32,542 bases of DNA from Acidobacteriaceae bacterium (GTDB taxonomy: Bacteria > Acidobacteriota > Terriglobia > Terriglobales > Acidobacteriaceae): contig DAIDLI010000059.1 in assembly GCA_027449545.1 (NCBI GenBank), positions 1 to 32,542 on the forward strand, given 5' to 3'. Every line of letters begins with the position of its first letter. Within the stretch, counting starts at the first letter, position 1. The notes under the pieces are model-generated. The model saw only the letters and a program-made list of their open reading frames with translations, was not told the origin of the DNA and searched no databases. Of the stretch, positions 1 through 8,425 are shown one piece after another. Position numbers and translations under genes: made by a program.

Positions 1-195
1 CACGGCCGCGATCGCAGCGAGCCCTGCGAGCAGCGCAAGGGCGACGAGGTGCAGCGAAGGGCGCACCCACATCCGGTTGGCGAGGACGATTCCTGCGGCA
101 AACAGGCATGCCGCGTGAAAGAGAGGAACCGTGCGTGGTCCTGCCGAAGCGGGGCCGTCGACGCTCTGCCCGATCCTGGCCGGCTCGGCTGCCAT
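1..195 (-). CDS. N-terminal fragment of a probable ComEC/Rec2-family DNA uptake protein (runs off the left edge)
   Basis: An open frame starts with ATG at 195 and runs off the window edge, giving 65 residues. After a polar stretch of about 22 residues come two hydrophobic segments, one around PLFHAACLFAAGIVLANR and one around HLVALALLAGLAAIAAV. This layout (short polar start, then 'PL..A..FAAGI.LA') is typical of the start of ComEC/Rec2 proteins, the inner-membrane channel for single-stranded DNA in natural transformation. It lies 114 bp downstream of the rlmD-like gene on the same strand and could share its transcript. I see no clear ribosome site before this ATG. The metallo-beta-lactamase and competence domains are outside the window, so another polytopic membrane protein is possible. 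Confidence 0.45.
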   Translation of the reverse strand, partial: MAAEPARIGQSVDGPASAGPRTVPLFHAACLFAAGIVLANRMWVRPSLHLVALALLAGLAAIAAV

Positions 196-309
196 TGGAA
201 ATTGAAAAAGAAAGTTGAGGAAAGCTTAGCAGCAACCGGCGGGGTGGGCGAAAGGTTTTCCCAACTCCCAAATCGCGTCATCGCGCTTTTGGACACACTC
301 GGGAGCGCC

Positions 310-1647
310 TCAGGCGCGGATGATTTTGAGGTCGACGACCGTCTCCAGGTGAAAGGTCTGCGGGAAAAGATTGACCAGGGTGACGCGCTTGAGGTTGTAT
401 CCGGCCGCGATCAGGTCGCGCAAATCGCGCGCCAGGGTTGCTGGATCGCAAGAGACGTAGGTGATCTCGGGTGATGCCACCTCGGCCAGCAGCGCAGCCG
501 TCTCCGCGCCTAACCCCGTCCGAGGCGGGTCCACCACGATGAAGTCGGGACGGGCGTCGCGCCGGTTCTTGCGCAGAAAGTCGAGGGTCGATGCGGCCAC
601 AGCGGCACCCGTCGTCCCACTCAGATTGTGGGCCAGTGCGGCCGTGGCGCCGGGCGCCGACTCGACTGCGATGACCTGGCCGAAACTCGACGCCAGCTTG
701 CGCGCAAACAGCCCCACGCCGGCGAAGAGATCCCAGGCCAGGTCGCCGCTGCGTGCGGTCGTCACTCGCTCCACCAGCGGATCCACGAGGAAGCGGTTGA
801 CCTGGAAGAAAGCGCCGTGGTCCACGCGATAGTCGAAGCCGGCTGCCGGGTAGGAGAGCGAAGCGGCGCCATGTCTGGCGACGGTTCGCGGAAAACCTTC
901 GCGCCGCTGCTCCACCAGTTCCACTCCCCGCAAAACGGGAATCTGTTCGAGAAGCGTGGCGTAGTGCTTTGCCAGCGGCGCGCGCGGCGGGCCGGAGGTG
1001 AACACGCTGGCAATTGCCGACGTGCCCGCAGGATCGCAGAAAAGCGCAAGCTCTGTGGGACGGCTGGCTTCGTCGAGGCGCTGCAAAGCGGCCCCTGCCG
1101 CGAGCGCTGTTTGTACCAGGACGGGCGCGGCGATGGGACACTCCTGGATCGGCACAATTGCATGCGAGCGGCGGCCGCGATAGCCGGGCCTGCCCTCGCG
1201 ATCGAAGGCCACGCGGATGCGGTTTCGATAAGCCCAGGGCTCGCCCGATAGCACTTCGATCTGCTCTGGAGCGCGTACGCCGCCGCGCTCCAGGGTCTCG
1301 CGCAGGATAGCCTGCTTGATGCGCAACTGTGCTTCGTAGCTGGCGTGCTGATATTGGCATCCCCCGCAGACGCCGAAGTGTGGGCAGCCCGGTGCGGTAC
1401 GCTCGGGCACGGTGCTTACGAGTTCCTCGGCCTCCGCTGTAGCGTAACCGCGCTTCTCTTCTACCGTGCGCACCCGCGCTTGTTCGCCGGGCAGAACCAG
1501 TGGCACAAACACCGCCTTGCCATCCACACGCGCCAGGAAATTGCCGCCATAGACAGGCTTTTCAATTTGCACGAGGTGGGCCGGCGCGCCGGCACGCTCG
1601 GCGCGGCCGGCGGGTCTGCTGCTTTTTGAGTCCTTTCCCTTCTTCAT
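310..1647 (-). CDS. rlmD: TrmA/RlmD-family class I SAM-dependent RNA uracil-C5 methyltransferase
   Basis: A 445-residue protein, the usual length for RlmD/RlmCD enzymes, which methylate uracil C5 in 23S rRNA. A lysine-rich start is followed by a TRAM-like beta domain (about 25-80) and the iron-sulfur cysteines C88, C94, C97 and C170 (C-x5-C-x2-C, then a distal C). The Rossmann methyltransferase domain has DLFAGVGLF near 304, VDPPRTGL, the catalytic-cysteine motif YVSCDPATLARD near residue 400 and a terminal QTFHLETVVDL. Iron-sulfur ligands, nucleophile and SAM motif are all present, so it should be active. Its ATG overlaps the stop codon of the upstream 234-residue gene (ATGA at 1644-1647), which suggests translational coupling. 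Which uracil it modifies (m5U1939, m5U747 or both) cannot be told from sequence alone. Confidence 0.9.
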   Translation of the reverse strand: MKKGKDSKSSRPAGRAERAGAPAHLVQIEKPVYGGNFLARVDGKAVFVPLVLPGEQARVRTVEEKRGYATAEAEELVSTVPERTAPGCPHFGVCGGCQYQHASYEAQLRIKQAILRETLERGGVRAPEQIEVLSGEPWAYRNRIRVAFDREGRPGYRGRRSHAIVPIQECPIAAPVLVQTALAAGAALQRLDEASRPTELALFCDPAGTSAIASVFTSGPPRAPLAKHYATLLEQIPVLRGVELVEQRREGFPRTVARHGAASLSYPAAGFDYRVDHGAFFQVNRFLVDPLVERVTTARSGDLAWDLFAGVGLFARKLASSFGQVIAVESAPGATAALAHNLSGTTGAAVAASTLDFLRKNRRDARPDFIVVDPPRTGLGAETAALLAEVASPEITYVSCDPATLARDLRDLIAAGYNLKRVTLVNLFPQTFHLETVVDLKIIRA

Positions 1648-2348
1648 TGCTGGCTCATGTAGAAGAGGCTCAGGCGCGGCAGCGCGTATTCCACCAGAAG
1701 TTGCTTGTGAACGAACTGCTGCTCCACCTGCCGCAATTGCACCGCGCCCATGCGGCTGCGGTAGGGAGCCAGCTCGCGGGCGGCGTGTTCCTTCAGGCCG
1801 ACCAGCAACTCCTCCGGCGCAGCGGAGGTGAGCGCGGCGTATAGCTTTTCTTCGAGCACAGTAAGCGACCGCTCCAGCGACTCGAGATCGACCTTCTTCC
1901 CGGCGGGAGAACGAACTTCGCCTGCGAGTTCGCGCAGGCGTGCGGCGGTTGCGCGGCAGGCATCCGGTGCAACGGTTGCGCTGTCGAGCGATGCGGCGGC
2001 AGCCTCAAGATGCGCCGCCACGCGCTCGTGTTCGAAGCCGGATTCCTGATCCTGCTCGGCCCCCGACGCAGTGCCGACGGCGGCCTCTTTCATCTCTTCG
2101 GCCGCTTCCATCACCGCCTGCGCGCACCAGGCCAGCCCATTGACGCGGCGCATATTTCCGCGCTTTTGCCGCGCCTCATACTTGTCGAAGGCCGCGTCGA
2201 TGCCGCGCAGCACCGCGTCGAGCGGGATGCCCGCCTCGCGCCAGGTCTCGATCAGCGCCCAGTCCAGCGTGGAGAGCAGCAGGATCGCCCCGCGGCGCTG
2301 CTGAAAGCGTTCTTCGATCTCGGTGAAGTAGTTGAAGTAATTTTGCAC
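1644..2348 (-). CDS. Unknown 234-residue helical protein between coaX and rlmD
   Basis: I do not recognise a named domain. The frame starts at GTG (2348), 12 bp after the coaX stop, and ends by overlapping the rlmD start by 4 bp, so it is embedded in a tight operon, which argues that it is real. The product looks soluble and mainly helical: no signal peptide or membrane span, an aromatic N-terminus (MQNYFNYFTEIEERFQQRRG), a WALIETWREAGIPLDAVLRGID segment, an alanine/glutamate-rich middle (about 75-160) and a more conserved-looking C-terminus with YRSRMGAVQLRQVEQQFV near residue 197. The N-terminal 'YF..IE..F...RG' followed by 'DW.LI..W...GIPL..VLRGID' pattern resembles proteins I have seen next to coaX in acidobacteria, but I cannot assign a function. 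Confidence 0.75.
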   Translation of the reverse strand: MQNYFNYFTEIEERFQQRRGAILLLSTLDWALIETWREAGIPLDAVLRGIDAAFDKYEARQKRGNMRRVNGLAWCAQAVMEAAEEMKEAAVGTASGAEQDQESGFEHERVAAHLEAAAASLDSATVAPDACRATAARLRELAGEVRSPAGKKVDLESLERSLTVLEEKLYAALTSAAPEELLVGLKEHAARELAPYRSRMGAVQLRQVEQQFVHKQLLVEYALPRLSLFYMSQQ

Positions 2349-2360
2349 GGCGTCTTCGGG

Positions 2361-3164
2361 TTAGCGCGTCTTGCCGCGCGGGCGTGCGTTCTGGTTGCGC
2401 TCCCACAGGATGCGCAGGCCCTCGATGGTGAGCATGTCGTTGATCTCGTGAATATAGCGCGAGTCCGGGGCGATCATGCGCGCCAGCCCGCCGGTGGCGA
2501 TGATGCGCGGCTTGCCGGCGGTTTCCGTCAGGATGCGCTCGAGGATCCCGTCCACCAGTCCGATGTAGCCAAAGTACAGCCCGCTTTGCAGGTGAGTGAT
2601 GGTGTTGGTGCCGATGGCCTTGGGCGGCCGCTTGATCTCCACGCGCGAGAGCTTGGCCGCGCGCGCAAACAGCGCATCGGCGCTCAGGCCGAGACCCGGC
2701 GCGATGGCTCCGCCCAGATACTCGCCCTTCTCCGAGATGACCTCGAACTTGGTGGCTGTGCCGAAGTCCACCACGATGCATGGGCCGCCGTAGAGCTCAT
2801 AGGCGGCGACGCAGTCGCACAGCCGGTCCGCACCCAGTTCGGTGGGGTTGTCGATCCGCATCTGCATGCCGGTTTTGATGCCCGGTTCGACGAACATCGG
2901 CTGCACGTTGAAGTACTGTTCGCAGACCTGGCGCAGGGTAGAGTCCACCGGCGGCACCACGGAGGCGATAATGATGTGGTGCACCTGGCTCGGCGACATG
3001 CCGTGCATCTCGAAGAGGTTCACGAAAAATACGCCGTATTCGTCCACAGTCTGGGCACGGTGCGTAGTGATGCGCCAGTGCGCGATCAGCTCCGGCTTTT
3101 CGCCCTCGAGCCTGTAGATCCCCAGCACCGTATTGGTGTTGCCGACATCGAGGGCAAGCAACAT
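2361..3164 (-). CDS. coaX: Type III pantothenate kinase
   Basis: CoaX phosphorylates pantothenate, the first step of coenzyme A synthesis, in the cytoplasm. The 267-residue protein has the ASKHA-fold signatures in order: the N-terminal phosphate loop DVGNTNTVLG (6-15), GADRL (111-115) with the catalytic aspartate D113, and DFGTATKFE (133-141), followed by GGAIAPGL. Length is normal for the family (about 250-270). Type III kinases typically need a monovalent cation and are not feedback-inhibited by CoA. The gene starts 26 bp after birA and is followed after 12 bp by the unknown 234-residue gene. The birA-coaX pairing is common in bacteria; in some species the two are fused. Confidence 0.96.
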   Translation of the reverse strand: MLLALDVGNTNTVLGIYRLEGEKPELIAHWRITTHRAQTVDEYGVFFVNLFEMHGMSPSQVHHIIIASVVPPVDSTLRQVCEQYFNVQPMFVEPGIKTGMQMRIDNPTELGADRLCDCVAAYELYGGPCIVVDFGTATKFEVISEKGEYLGGAIAPGLGLSADALFARAAKLSRVEIKRPPKAIGTNTITHLQSGLYFGYIGLVDGILERILTETAGKPRIIATGGLARMIAPDSRYIHEINDMLTIEGLRILWERNQNARPRGKTR

Positions 3165-3190
3165 GAAAGGCAGCTCCCAGCTTCCGGCGT

Positions 3191-3994
3191 TCAGCCTTCA
3201 GCATTCTCCGCGGCGCGAATACCACCCGTTTGAACGGTAACGATTCCCGCTCCCGTTCGTACGCACAGGAAACCATGGTCGTCCAGCCCGGCGGTGGTGC
3301 CGGTACAAGCCTGGGGACCGTGGACCTCGACCTGCCGATTGCGGATCCAGGTGGAGCACTGCTCGAGGCGCGACAGAATCCGCGCCGCGGCTTCTCCATC
3401 AGCCAAGTCTTCGGCTTCGCGCTCCAGCAATTTTAGCAGTGCGATCAGTAGTGCTTGACGGCTGACGCGCGCGCCGCTTTCCAGATCGAGCGAGGTTGCC
3501 GGAGTGGCCAGACCGGGATCGAAGCTGCGCTGATGCACGTTGATCCCGATCCCCACCACTGCCACTGCCACTGCGTGGGGCGGACCTTTGGACGACAGCT
3601 TCGATTCCACCAGAATCCCGCCCACCTTGCGCGGGCCGATCAGCAGATCGTTGGGCCAGCGCAGATCGATGGCCACGCCGGCAACGCGGCCAATCGCCTG
3701 GGCGGCAGCCAGGCCGGCGGCCAGCGGCAGCAGAGCCAGCCGCGCGGCTGCAATCTCCGGCCGCAGCAACACGCTCACGTACAGCCCTTCGCCCGCCGCC
3801 GACTGCCAGCGATGATCGCCGCGGCCGCGGCCGGCGGTCTGCTCGTCGGCAAACCAGACGGAGCCATGCGGCGCCCCTGCGCGCGCGGCAGCCATGGCGT
3901 CGGTGTTGGTGGACTCTGTGCTCGGCGCAAAGTGCAGCTTTCCGGCAAAGAGGCTATCGGCGAGTGCGGATTGGAGCGCGGGGATGTCGTACAT
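3191..3994 (-). CDS. birA: Biotin-[acetyl-CoA-carboxylase] ligase, group I (no DNA-binding domain)
   Basis: BirA makes biotinyl-AMP and transfers biotin to the carrier protein of acetyl-CoA carboxylase. The 267-residue protein begins directly with the catalytic domain, with no N-terminal winged helix, so it is a group I ligase and should not repress a biotin operon itself. Visible motifs: STESTN (25-30), the biotin/AMP loop GRGRGDHRW (55-63), RWPNDLL (112-118), the catalytic-lysine motif KVGGILVE (123-130) and GIGINVHQ (148-155). A small C-terminal SH3-like domain follows (about 215-262). The ATG lies only 3 nt after the stop of the DUF2442 gene, with no obvious ribosome site, so translation probably depends on reinitiation after that gene. 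Confidence 0.95.
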   Translation of the reverse strand: MYDIPALQSALADSLFAGKLHFAPSTESTNTDAMAAARAGAPHGSVWFADEQTAGRGRGDHRWQSAAGEGLYVSVLLRPEIAAARLALLPLAAGLAAAQAIGRVAGVAIDLRWPNDLLIGPRKVGGILVESKLSSKGPPHAVAVAVVGIGINVHQRSFDPGLATPATSLDLESGARVSRQALLIALLKLLEREAEDLADGEAAARILSRLEQCSTWIRNRQVEVHGPQACTGTTAGLDDHGFLCVRTGAGIVTVQTGGIRAAENAEG

Positions 3995-3997
3995 GAA

Positions 3998-4414
3998 TCA
4001 GGCGGCGGCCGCATGTTTGCGGGGTCTTCCGCCCTTGCGGCCGTTGCGCTTTGCGGCGGCTGCCTTGGCGGAACTGCGCGCGGCGCCTCCCTTGGCACCG
4101 AGGCGGCTCGCCATCCATTTTCTTGAACCCAGAAGTCCTTCGAGCAGGGCGGGCAGATAGAGGTCTGCATCGAGCTTGGGAAAATGAATGCCAAAGCCGG
4201 ATGGGGAGATCTCGATGGTCTTCAATTGGACGGCCGTTGCGCCTTCCAGGCCTTGGGCATCGCGAGGAGAAAAGGCGACGGCGATGCCCGTCGAAAGCTC
4301 GATCAATACGCGACCAAGGCGGCGGTCGTAGCGCGCGCTTGTCGCGTGGGGGTGAGTTGCGGTCATTTCCCGCGCTCGCCGGTTCGCTTGAACAAATTCC
4401 TTACGCAGGTCCAT
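3998..4414 (-). CDS. DUF2442 protein with basic AT-hook-like tail (antitoxin-like partner)
   Basis: 138 residues. Residues 25-105 carry a DUF2442-type domain (ATSARYDRRLGRVLIELSTG, then VAFSPRDAQGL, then IEISPSGFGIHFPKLDADLYLPALLEGLLGSRKWMA, quoted here as key landmarks only). The last 30 residues are alanine- and lysine/arginine-rich and contain GRKGGRPRK (125-133), which resembles an AT-hook core and could bind DNA. The chosen start (ATG at 4414) gives MDLRKEF and overlaps the preceding DUF4160 gene by 14 nt. DUF2442 proteins are often encoded beside DUF4160 proteins, and the pair has been discussed as a candidate toxin-antitoxin system. I infer that this is the antitoxin-like, DNA-binding member. 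The role is not proven. Confidence 0.8.
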   Translation of the reverse strand: MDLRKEFVQANRRAREMTATHPHATSARYDRRLGRVLIELSTGIAVAFSPRDAQGLEGATAVQLKTIEISPSGFGIHFPKLDADLYLPALLEGLLGSRKWMASRLGAKGGAARSSAKAAAAKRNGRKGGRPRKHAAAA

Positions 4415-4649
4415 GAATCTTCTCCCACTCGGCCAGAAGGAATGCCAGATTTTGCACGAGGACGCGCCGGATTGCGCTAATCTCACTGAACGCGAAACCG
4501 TAGTTTTCGCGGAGAGCCACACTGCCCGGCGGCACGTTCAGCTCAAAAACGGCGTCATGCCCCTGGCCGATCACGTGCACGTGGGCGGGCCGATGATCGT
4601 TGGGGTAAACAACCACTCGCAATGCGCCAATCCTCAGTACGGTTGGCAT
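4401..4649 (-). CDS. DUF4160 protein (candidate toxin-like partner of DUF2442)
   Basis: 82 residues starting at MPTVLRIG (ATG at 4649). An ATG 24 nt further upstream would add eight residues atypical for the family and would sit upstream of the best promoter match, so I prefer 4649. The family hallmark is clear: VVVYPNDHRPAHVHVIG with D18, H19, H23 and H25, then GFAFSEISAIRRVL and a C-terminal LAEWEKIHG. The conserved Asp/His cluster suggests a ligand or catalytic site, but no biochemical role is established to my knowledge. It is the first gene of the block leading to birA. The gene appears to have a leaderless mRNA. Confidence 0.85.
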   Translation of the reverse strand: MPTVLRIGALRVVVYPNDHRPAHVHVIGQGHDAVFELNVPPGSVALRENYGFAFSEISAIRRVLVQNLAFLLAEWEKIHGPA

Positions 4650-4655
4650 TGAAGG

Positions 4656-4681
4656 AGTATAGCATAAATCCAAGCGCTTGG
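4656..4681 (-). promoter_or_regulatory. Candidate promoter (extended -10) with perfect 12-bp palindrome upstream of DUF4160
   Basis: Read on the minus strand, TGCTATACT (4664-4656) is an extended -10 element with one mismatch to TGnTATAAT. Exactly six nucleotides separate the hexamer from the A of the DUF4160 ATG (4649), so the expected transcription start is the start codon itself, giving a leaderless mRNA. No Shine-Dalgarno sequence is present there. Just upstream, CCAAGCGCTTGG (4670-4681) is a perfect 12-bp palindrome overlapping the spacer and -35 region, the position expected for an autoregulatory operator. No good -35 hexamer is visible. Promoter and operator are both predictions. Confidence 0.5.
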
Positions 4682-4781
4682 GTTTTGATCTCCGAATCGG
4701 AGAGCAGACTGAGTTCTCCGCCCGGATGGAAATTGACGCAATGTGCAGTGCTCAGATTTGACGGGTTTTCCCCTTCACATG

Positions 4782-4807
4782 AAAAGCCCCGGCGGATCGC
4801 CGGGGCT
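4782..4807 (-). terminator. Rho-independent terminator of clpC
   Basis: A perfect 10-bp GC-rich stem (AGCCCCGGCG at 4785-4794 pairing with CGCCGGGGCT at 4798-4807) closes a 3-nt loop. On the minus strand it is followed by TTTTC. It begins 19 nt after the clpC stop codon, which is the standard position. It separates clpC from the DUF4160-birA block. Confidence 0.9.
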
Positions 4808-4826
4808 CGGTTGAAATGGAGCCAGC

Positions 4827-7292
4827 TCAGTTATTGGACAACGCCACGCCTTCCACCTTCTCATCGCTGCCGCTGTCGTCGGAGCTGACGGGGCGATAGA
4901 AGAGCTGGTTATTGTCGAGGTAGACCTCCAGGAAGGCCGGCCGGTTGGGAATGTTCCCAGCGATCAGCGCTTCCGAGAGCGGGTCCTCAACGTACCGCTG
5001 CAACGCGCGGCGCAGCGGGCGCGCTCCGTAGCTGCGGTCGGTCAGCGTGCGATCCAGGATCCACTTCTTGGCCTCGTCGGTCACCGAGATGGTGATCGCC
5101 TTCTGGGCCAGGTTGGCGTTCAACTGCTGCACCAGCAGTTCCACGATCTGGATCAGGTCGGCGTCGGAGAGCGACTGGAAGAGAATGACCTCATCCAGGC
5201 GGTTCAGGAACTCGGGGTTGAAGGTCTTCTTGACCTCCTGCTTCACCAGTTCCTCCACCTTCTCGCTCACCAGGTCCTCGCGGTCGCTGGCGAAGCCCAG
5301 CCCCTGCTTCTTCTGCAGGTGGCGCGCGCCGATGTTGCTGGTCATGATGAGGATGGTGTTCTTGAAGTCGACGGTGTTGCCCAGCCCGTCGGTCAATTGG
5401 CCATCTTCAAACACTTGCAGCAGGATGTTGAAGACGTCGGGGTGCGCTTTCTCGATCTCGTCGAGCAGGACCACGGAGTAAGGAGACCGCTTGACGCGCT
5501 CGGTAAGCTGGCCGCCCTCCTCGTAGCCCACGTACCCCGGAGGCGAACCGATCAGCTTCGACACCGAATGTTTCTCCATGAACTCCGACATATCGAAGCG
5601 GATAAGCGCCTTGTCGGAACCAAAGAGGAACTGCGCCAGCGTGCGCGCCATCTCTGTCTTGCCTACGCCGGTGGGTCCGAGGAAGAGGAACGAGCCGATG
5701 GGGCGGTGGGGCGACTTGAGCCCGGCGCGCGAGCGGCGGATAGCCCGCGCCAGCGCCGAGATCGCCTTTTCCTGCGAGATCACCCGCTTGTGCAGCTCTT
5801 CTTCCACGCGCAGCAGCTTCTGGGTCTCTTCTTCCTTGATGCTGGTCACGGGCACGCCCGTCCAGCGGCTGACCACGTCCTCGATGTCCTCGCGGCCGAC
5901 GATGCCGGCCGCCGAGTCGTCGAGGTGATACTTATCGCGCAGGGCGCGCAGGTTCTCGCGCTCCTTCCGCTCCTCGTCGGAGTAGAACCGCGCCTTCTCG
6001 AACTCGTGATTCGCAATCGCCGAGTCCATGCGGTGCACGATAAACTTGATCCGCTTCTGCACTTCCGTGATCTCCTCGGGCAGCGAGGTCTGGCGCAGCT
6101 TCACGCGCGCGCCGGCCTCGTCGATCAGGTCGATGGCCTTGTCGGGCAGGAAGCGATCGGGAATGTAGCGGTTCGAGTGCGACACGGCGAACTCGATCGC
6201 CGCATCGGTGTAGCTGACCGCATGAAACTTCTCGTAGCGGTCCTTGATGCCCATGATGATCTTCACCGCGTCCGCCTCGTTCGGCGGCGGAACCTTGACC
6301 GCCTGGAAGCGCCGCTCCAGCGAGCGGTCCTTCTCGATGGACTTGCGGTATTCGCCGGGCGTGGTGGCGCCGATGCACTGGATCTCGCCGCGCGAGAGCG
6401 CCGGCTTCAGGATGTTGGCCGCGTCCAGCGAACCTTCAGCCGAGCCCGCGCCCACCAGGGTGTGCAGCTCGTCGATGAAGACGATGGAGTTCTGGTTCTC
6501 CATCAACTCCTTCATGATGGTCTTGAGCCGTTCCTCGAACTGGCCGCGGTACTTGGTGCCGGCGACAATGAGCGACAGGTCGAGACCCAGCACGCGCTTT
6601 TCCGCCAGGAAGCTGGGCACCTCGCCGTCGGCGATGCGCTGGGCCAGGCCTTCCACGATCGCGGTCTTGCCGACACCCGGCTCCCCGATCAGCACGGGGT
6701 TGTTCTTGGTGCGGCGGCAGAGGATCTGAATCACGCGCTCGAGCTCGCCTTCGCGCCCCACCAGAGGATCGAGCTGCCCGTCCATCGCGGCCTGGGTCAG
6801 GTCGCGGCTGAACTCGGCCAGCAGGCTGGACTCGCGCTGCCGTTGGGGAGCGGGCGCTTTTTCCTGCGTCACCCGCGCCAGCTCGTCGCGAATCTGCGCC
6901 AGCTTCAGTCCGCGCTCCTGCAGGATCTCCGAGGCGAAGCACTTCTCTTCGCGTAGCAGGCCCAGCAGCAAATGCTCGGTGCCAATGTGCTTGTGGCCCA
7001 GCCGCTCGGCCTCTTCGGCCGCGTAAGCCAGCACCCGTTTGCACTCGTTCGAAAGCGGCAGGTCGACGCTGGTCGAAACTTTCTCACGGATCGTTGTGTG
7101 GGCTTCGATCTGCTTGCGGATCGACTCGACGGAGGCGTGCGAGCGCAAAAAGCGGTTGGTTAACGCTTTGTCCTCGCGCAGCAGGCCCAGCAGCAGATGC
7201 TCGGTCTCGATGTAGGGGGATCCGAACTGGCTGGCCTCGTACCGCGCAAAAAAGATCACGCGCCGTGCCTTCTCCGTATAGCGTTCGAACAT
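4827..7292 (-). CDS. clpC: ATP-dependent Clp protease ATP-binding subunit ClpC
   Basis: An 821-residue AAA+ unfoldase that feeds substrates to ClpP. Start chosen at ATG 7292 ([16 protein letters not shown]), with CAGGAG seven nucleotides upstream. Domains: two Clp-N repeats (about 1-70 and 80-145); first AAA+ module with Walker A GEPGVGKT (203-210) and Walker B VFIDE (271-275); a UVR-type coiled segment in the middle region ([19 protein letters not shown], 431-449), which marks ClpC rather than ClpB; second AAA+ module with Walker A GPTGVGKT (539-546) and Walker [14 protein letters not shown]. The ClpC-type N-domain and middle region usually work with adaptors. Length and motifs are normal. 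It appears to be monocistronic, with its own terminator. An open frame continues upstream of the start but has no family similarity. Confidence 0.97.
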   Translation of the reverse strand: MFERYTEKARRVIFFARYEASQFGSPYIETEHLLLGLLREDKALTNRFLRSHASVESIRKQIEAHTTIREKVSTSVDLPLSNECKRVLAYAAEEAERLGHKHIGTEHLLLGLLREEKCFASEILQERGLKLAQIRDELARVTQEKAPAPQRQRESSLLAEFSRDLTQAAMDGQLDPLVGREGELERVIQILCRRTKNNPVLIGEPGVGKTAIVEGLAQRIADGEVPSFLAEKRVLGLDLSLIVAGTKYRGQFEERLKTIMKELMENQNSIVFIDELHTLVGAGSAEGSLDAANILKPALSRGEIQCIGATTPGEYRKSIEKDRSLERRFQAVKVPPPNEADAVKIIMGIKDRYEKFHAVSYTDAAIEFAVSHSNRYIPDRFLPDKAIDLIDEAGARVKLRQTSLPEEITEVQKRIKFIVHRMDSAIANHEFEKARFYSDEERKERENLRALRDKYHLDDSAAGIVGREDIEDVVSRWTGVPVTSIKEEETQKLLRVEEELHKRVISQEKAISALARAIRRSRAGLKSPHRPIGSFLFLGPTGVGKTEMARTLAQFLFGSDKALIRFDMSEFMEKHSVSKLIGSPPGYVGYEEGGQLTERVKRSPYSVVLLDEIEKAHPDVFNILLQVFEDGQLTDGLGNTVDFKNTILIMTSNIGARHLQKKQGLGFASDREDLVSEKVEELVKQEVKKTFNPEFLNRLDEVILFQSLSDADLIQIVELLVQQLNANLAQKAITISVTDEAKKWILDRTLTDRSYGARPLRRALQRYVEDPLSEALIAGNIPNRPAFLEVYLDNNQLFYRPVSSDDSGSDEKVEGVALSNN

Positions 7293-7622
7293 GATGTGCT
7301 CCTGAATCGGGCTGTCGGCGGATGTGGCCGTCCGGTTTACGCGCCCTGCTGACATTGGCCCCTTTGAGACCACCTGCCGCGGAGCGTCGCTTCCGGCTTC
7401 GACCCGTTCTGCGCGTGCCCTTTGTCTAACCCGCCGCCGAGAGCTGCAAGCGAAAAGGTACCCTGCTCTCGAACAGCTTTTTGGATGGCCGGACTTCTTG
7501 CGTCTGGTTGATCTCCCGTGCTGGAACACCGGAGACCCCCACCCTGCTTCGTTCCGCCGGGTTGGTTTTCCCGGACTGTTTATCTATAAGACTCCGAAAC
7601 CACCCAGAAAGGTGCCTTTTCT
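7293..7622 (-). other. 330-bp leader/intergenic region upstream of clpC
   Basis: No convincing gene. The clpC ribosome site lies at its right-hand end as read on the minus strand. A possible -10 hexamer TATAGA (7583-7588, minus) lacks a good -35 and would imply a leader of about 285 nt. A small inverted repeat CCGGG/CCCGG (7557-7574) follows it. I do not see a CIRCE element, a CtsR-type direct heptad or a sigma-32 promoter consensus, so heat-shock control of clpC is not supported by sequence. Confidence 0.35.
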
Positions 7623-8414
7623 TCAGTTTCCGGGCGGCGGCAACGGGTGCGAGAGGGCCGGTGGGGTGACCAGGCGGCCGCCTTCCAGGCGCAGGACCCG
7701 CGTACATCGGGATGCCAGGTCCAGGTTGTGAGTGACCAGAACCGACGTGAGCCGATGGTCCTGGTGTAAGCGTTGTACTAAATCGAAGACACGCGCCGCC
7801 GTGGCCTCGTCGAGATCGCCGGTGGGTTCGTCGGCCAACAGAAGCCGTGGCTGGTTCACCAGGGCCCGCGCCAGCGCCACCCGTTGCTGTTCACCGCCGG
7901 AGAGCTCGCCCGGACGATGCGTGCGACGGTCATCCAAGTCCACTTCCCGCAACCAGTTGGCTGCCATGGCCATCGCCTCCGCTTTGCGTACGCCGCGAGC
8001 CAGCAGCGGCAGGGCTACATTTTCCTGTGCCGAAAATTCGGGCAGCAGGTAATGAAACTGCCAGACGTAGCCGATTTCGCGATTGCGAAACACCGCAGCC
8101 TTCCGACTACTCAGCTCGGCCACATTGGTTGACGCGCAGTATACCGTTCCTGCGGAAGGAGCATCAAGCGCGCCCAGGATGTGCAAAAGAGTGCTCTTCC
8201 CAGCCCCCGACTGGCCCACAATGGCCACCATTTCGCCGGGATGAACGGAAAGATGCAGATCCGCGAAGAGATGCAGCTCTCCTCGCGCCGTGCGATAGGT
8301 TTTTCTGAGTCCCTGGACTTCAATGAGTGGGGGCTCGATCTTCGGCGCTCGCGCTCCCGGGTCCCGCGTGGTGCGGGATGCCTGGGGGGCAGCCGCTGGA
8401 GTCCAGTCCGTCAT
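7623..8414 (-). CDS. ABC transporter ATPase, LolD/MacB type
   Basis: 263 residues from ATG 8414; in-frame extension further upstream would run into the neighbouring gene and lacks family similarity. Motifs: Walker [10 protein letters not shown] (67-75), Q-loop [11 protein letters not shown] (117-127) very like LolD, signature LSGGEQQR (171-178), Walker [13 protein letters not shown] (191-202) and the switch histidine H229. LolD energises release of lipoproteins from the inner membrane; relatives drive MacB-type export. About 30 N-terminal residues before the domain are proline/alanine-rich and unusual. No permease (LolC/E or FtsX-like) is encoded next to it, so the partner must lie elsewhere and the substrate is unknown. 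Confidence 0.88.
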   Translation of the reverse strand: MTDWTPAAAPQASRTTRDPGARAPKIEPPLIEVQGLRKTYRTARGELHLFADLHLSVHPGEMVAIVGQSGAGKSTLLHILGALDAPSAGTVYCASTNVAELSSRKAAVFRNREIGYVWQFHYLLPEFSAQENVALPLLARGVRKAEAMAMAANWLREVDLDDRRTHRPGELSGGEQQRVALARALVNQPRLLLADEPTGDLDEATAARVFDLVQRLHQDHRLTSVLVTHNLDLASRCTRVLRLEGGRLVTPPALSHPLPPPGN

Positions 8415-8425
8415 CTGTTCTACCG

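Noticed and set aside
305-317. GCGCCTCAGGCGC palindrome at the end of rlmD as a terminator
   Set aside because: A one-base loop cannot form a stable terminator and there is no T-run.
2010-3233. 407-codon plus-strand frame over coaX
   Set aside because: Antisense shadow of coaX and the unknown gene; no family features.
5319-6956. Long plus-strand frame (545 codons) across clpC
   Set aside because: Antisense shadow of clpC; composition is Leu/Arg/Val-rich without motifs, while the minus strand encodes a complete ClpC.
7293-7622. Heat-shock operator (CIRCE or CtsR box) upstream of clpC
   Set aside because: Looked for and not found on either strand.
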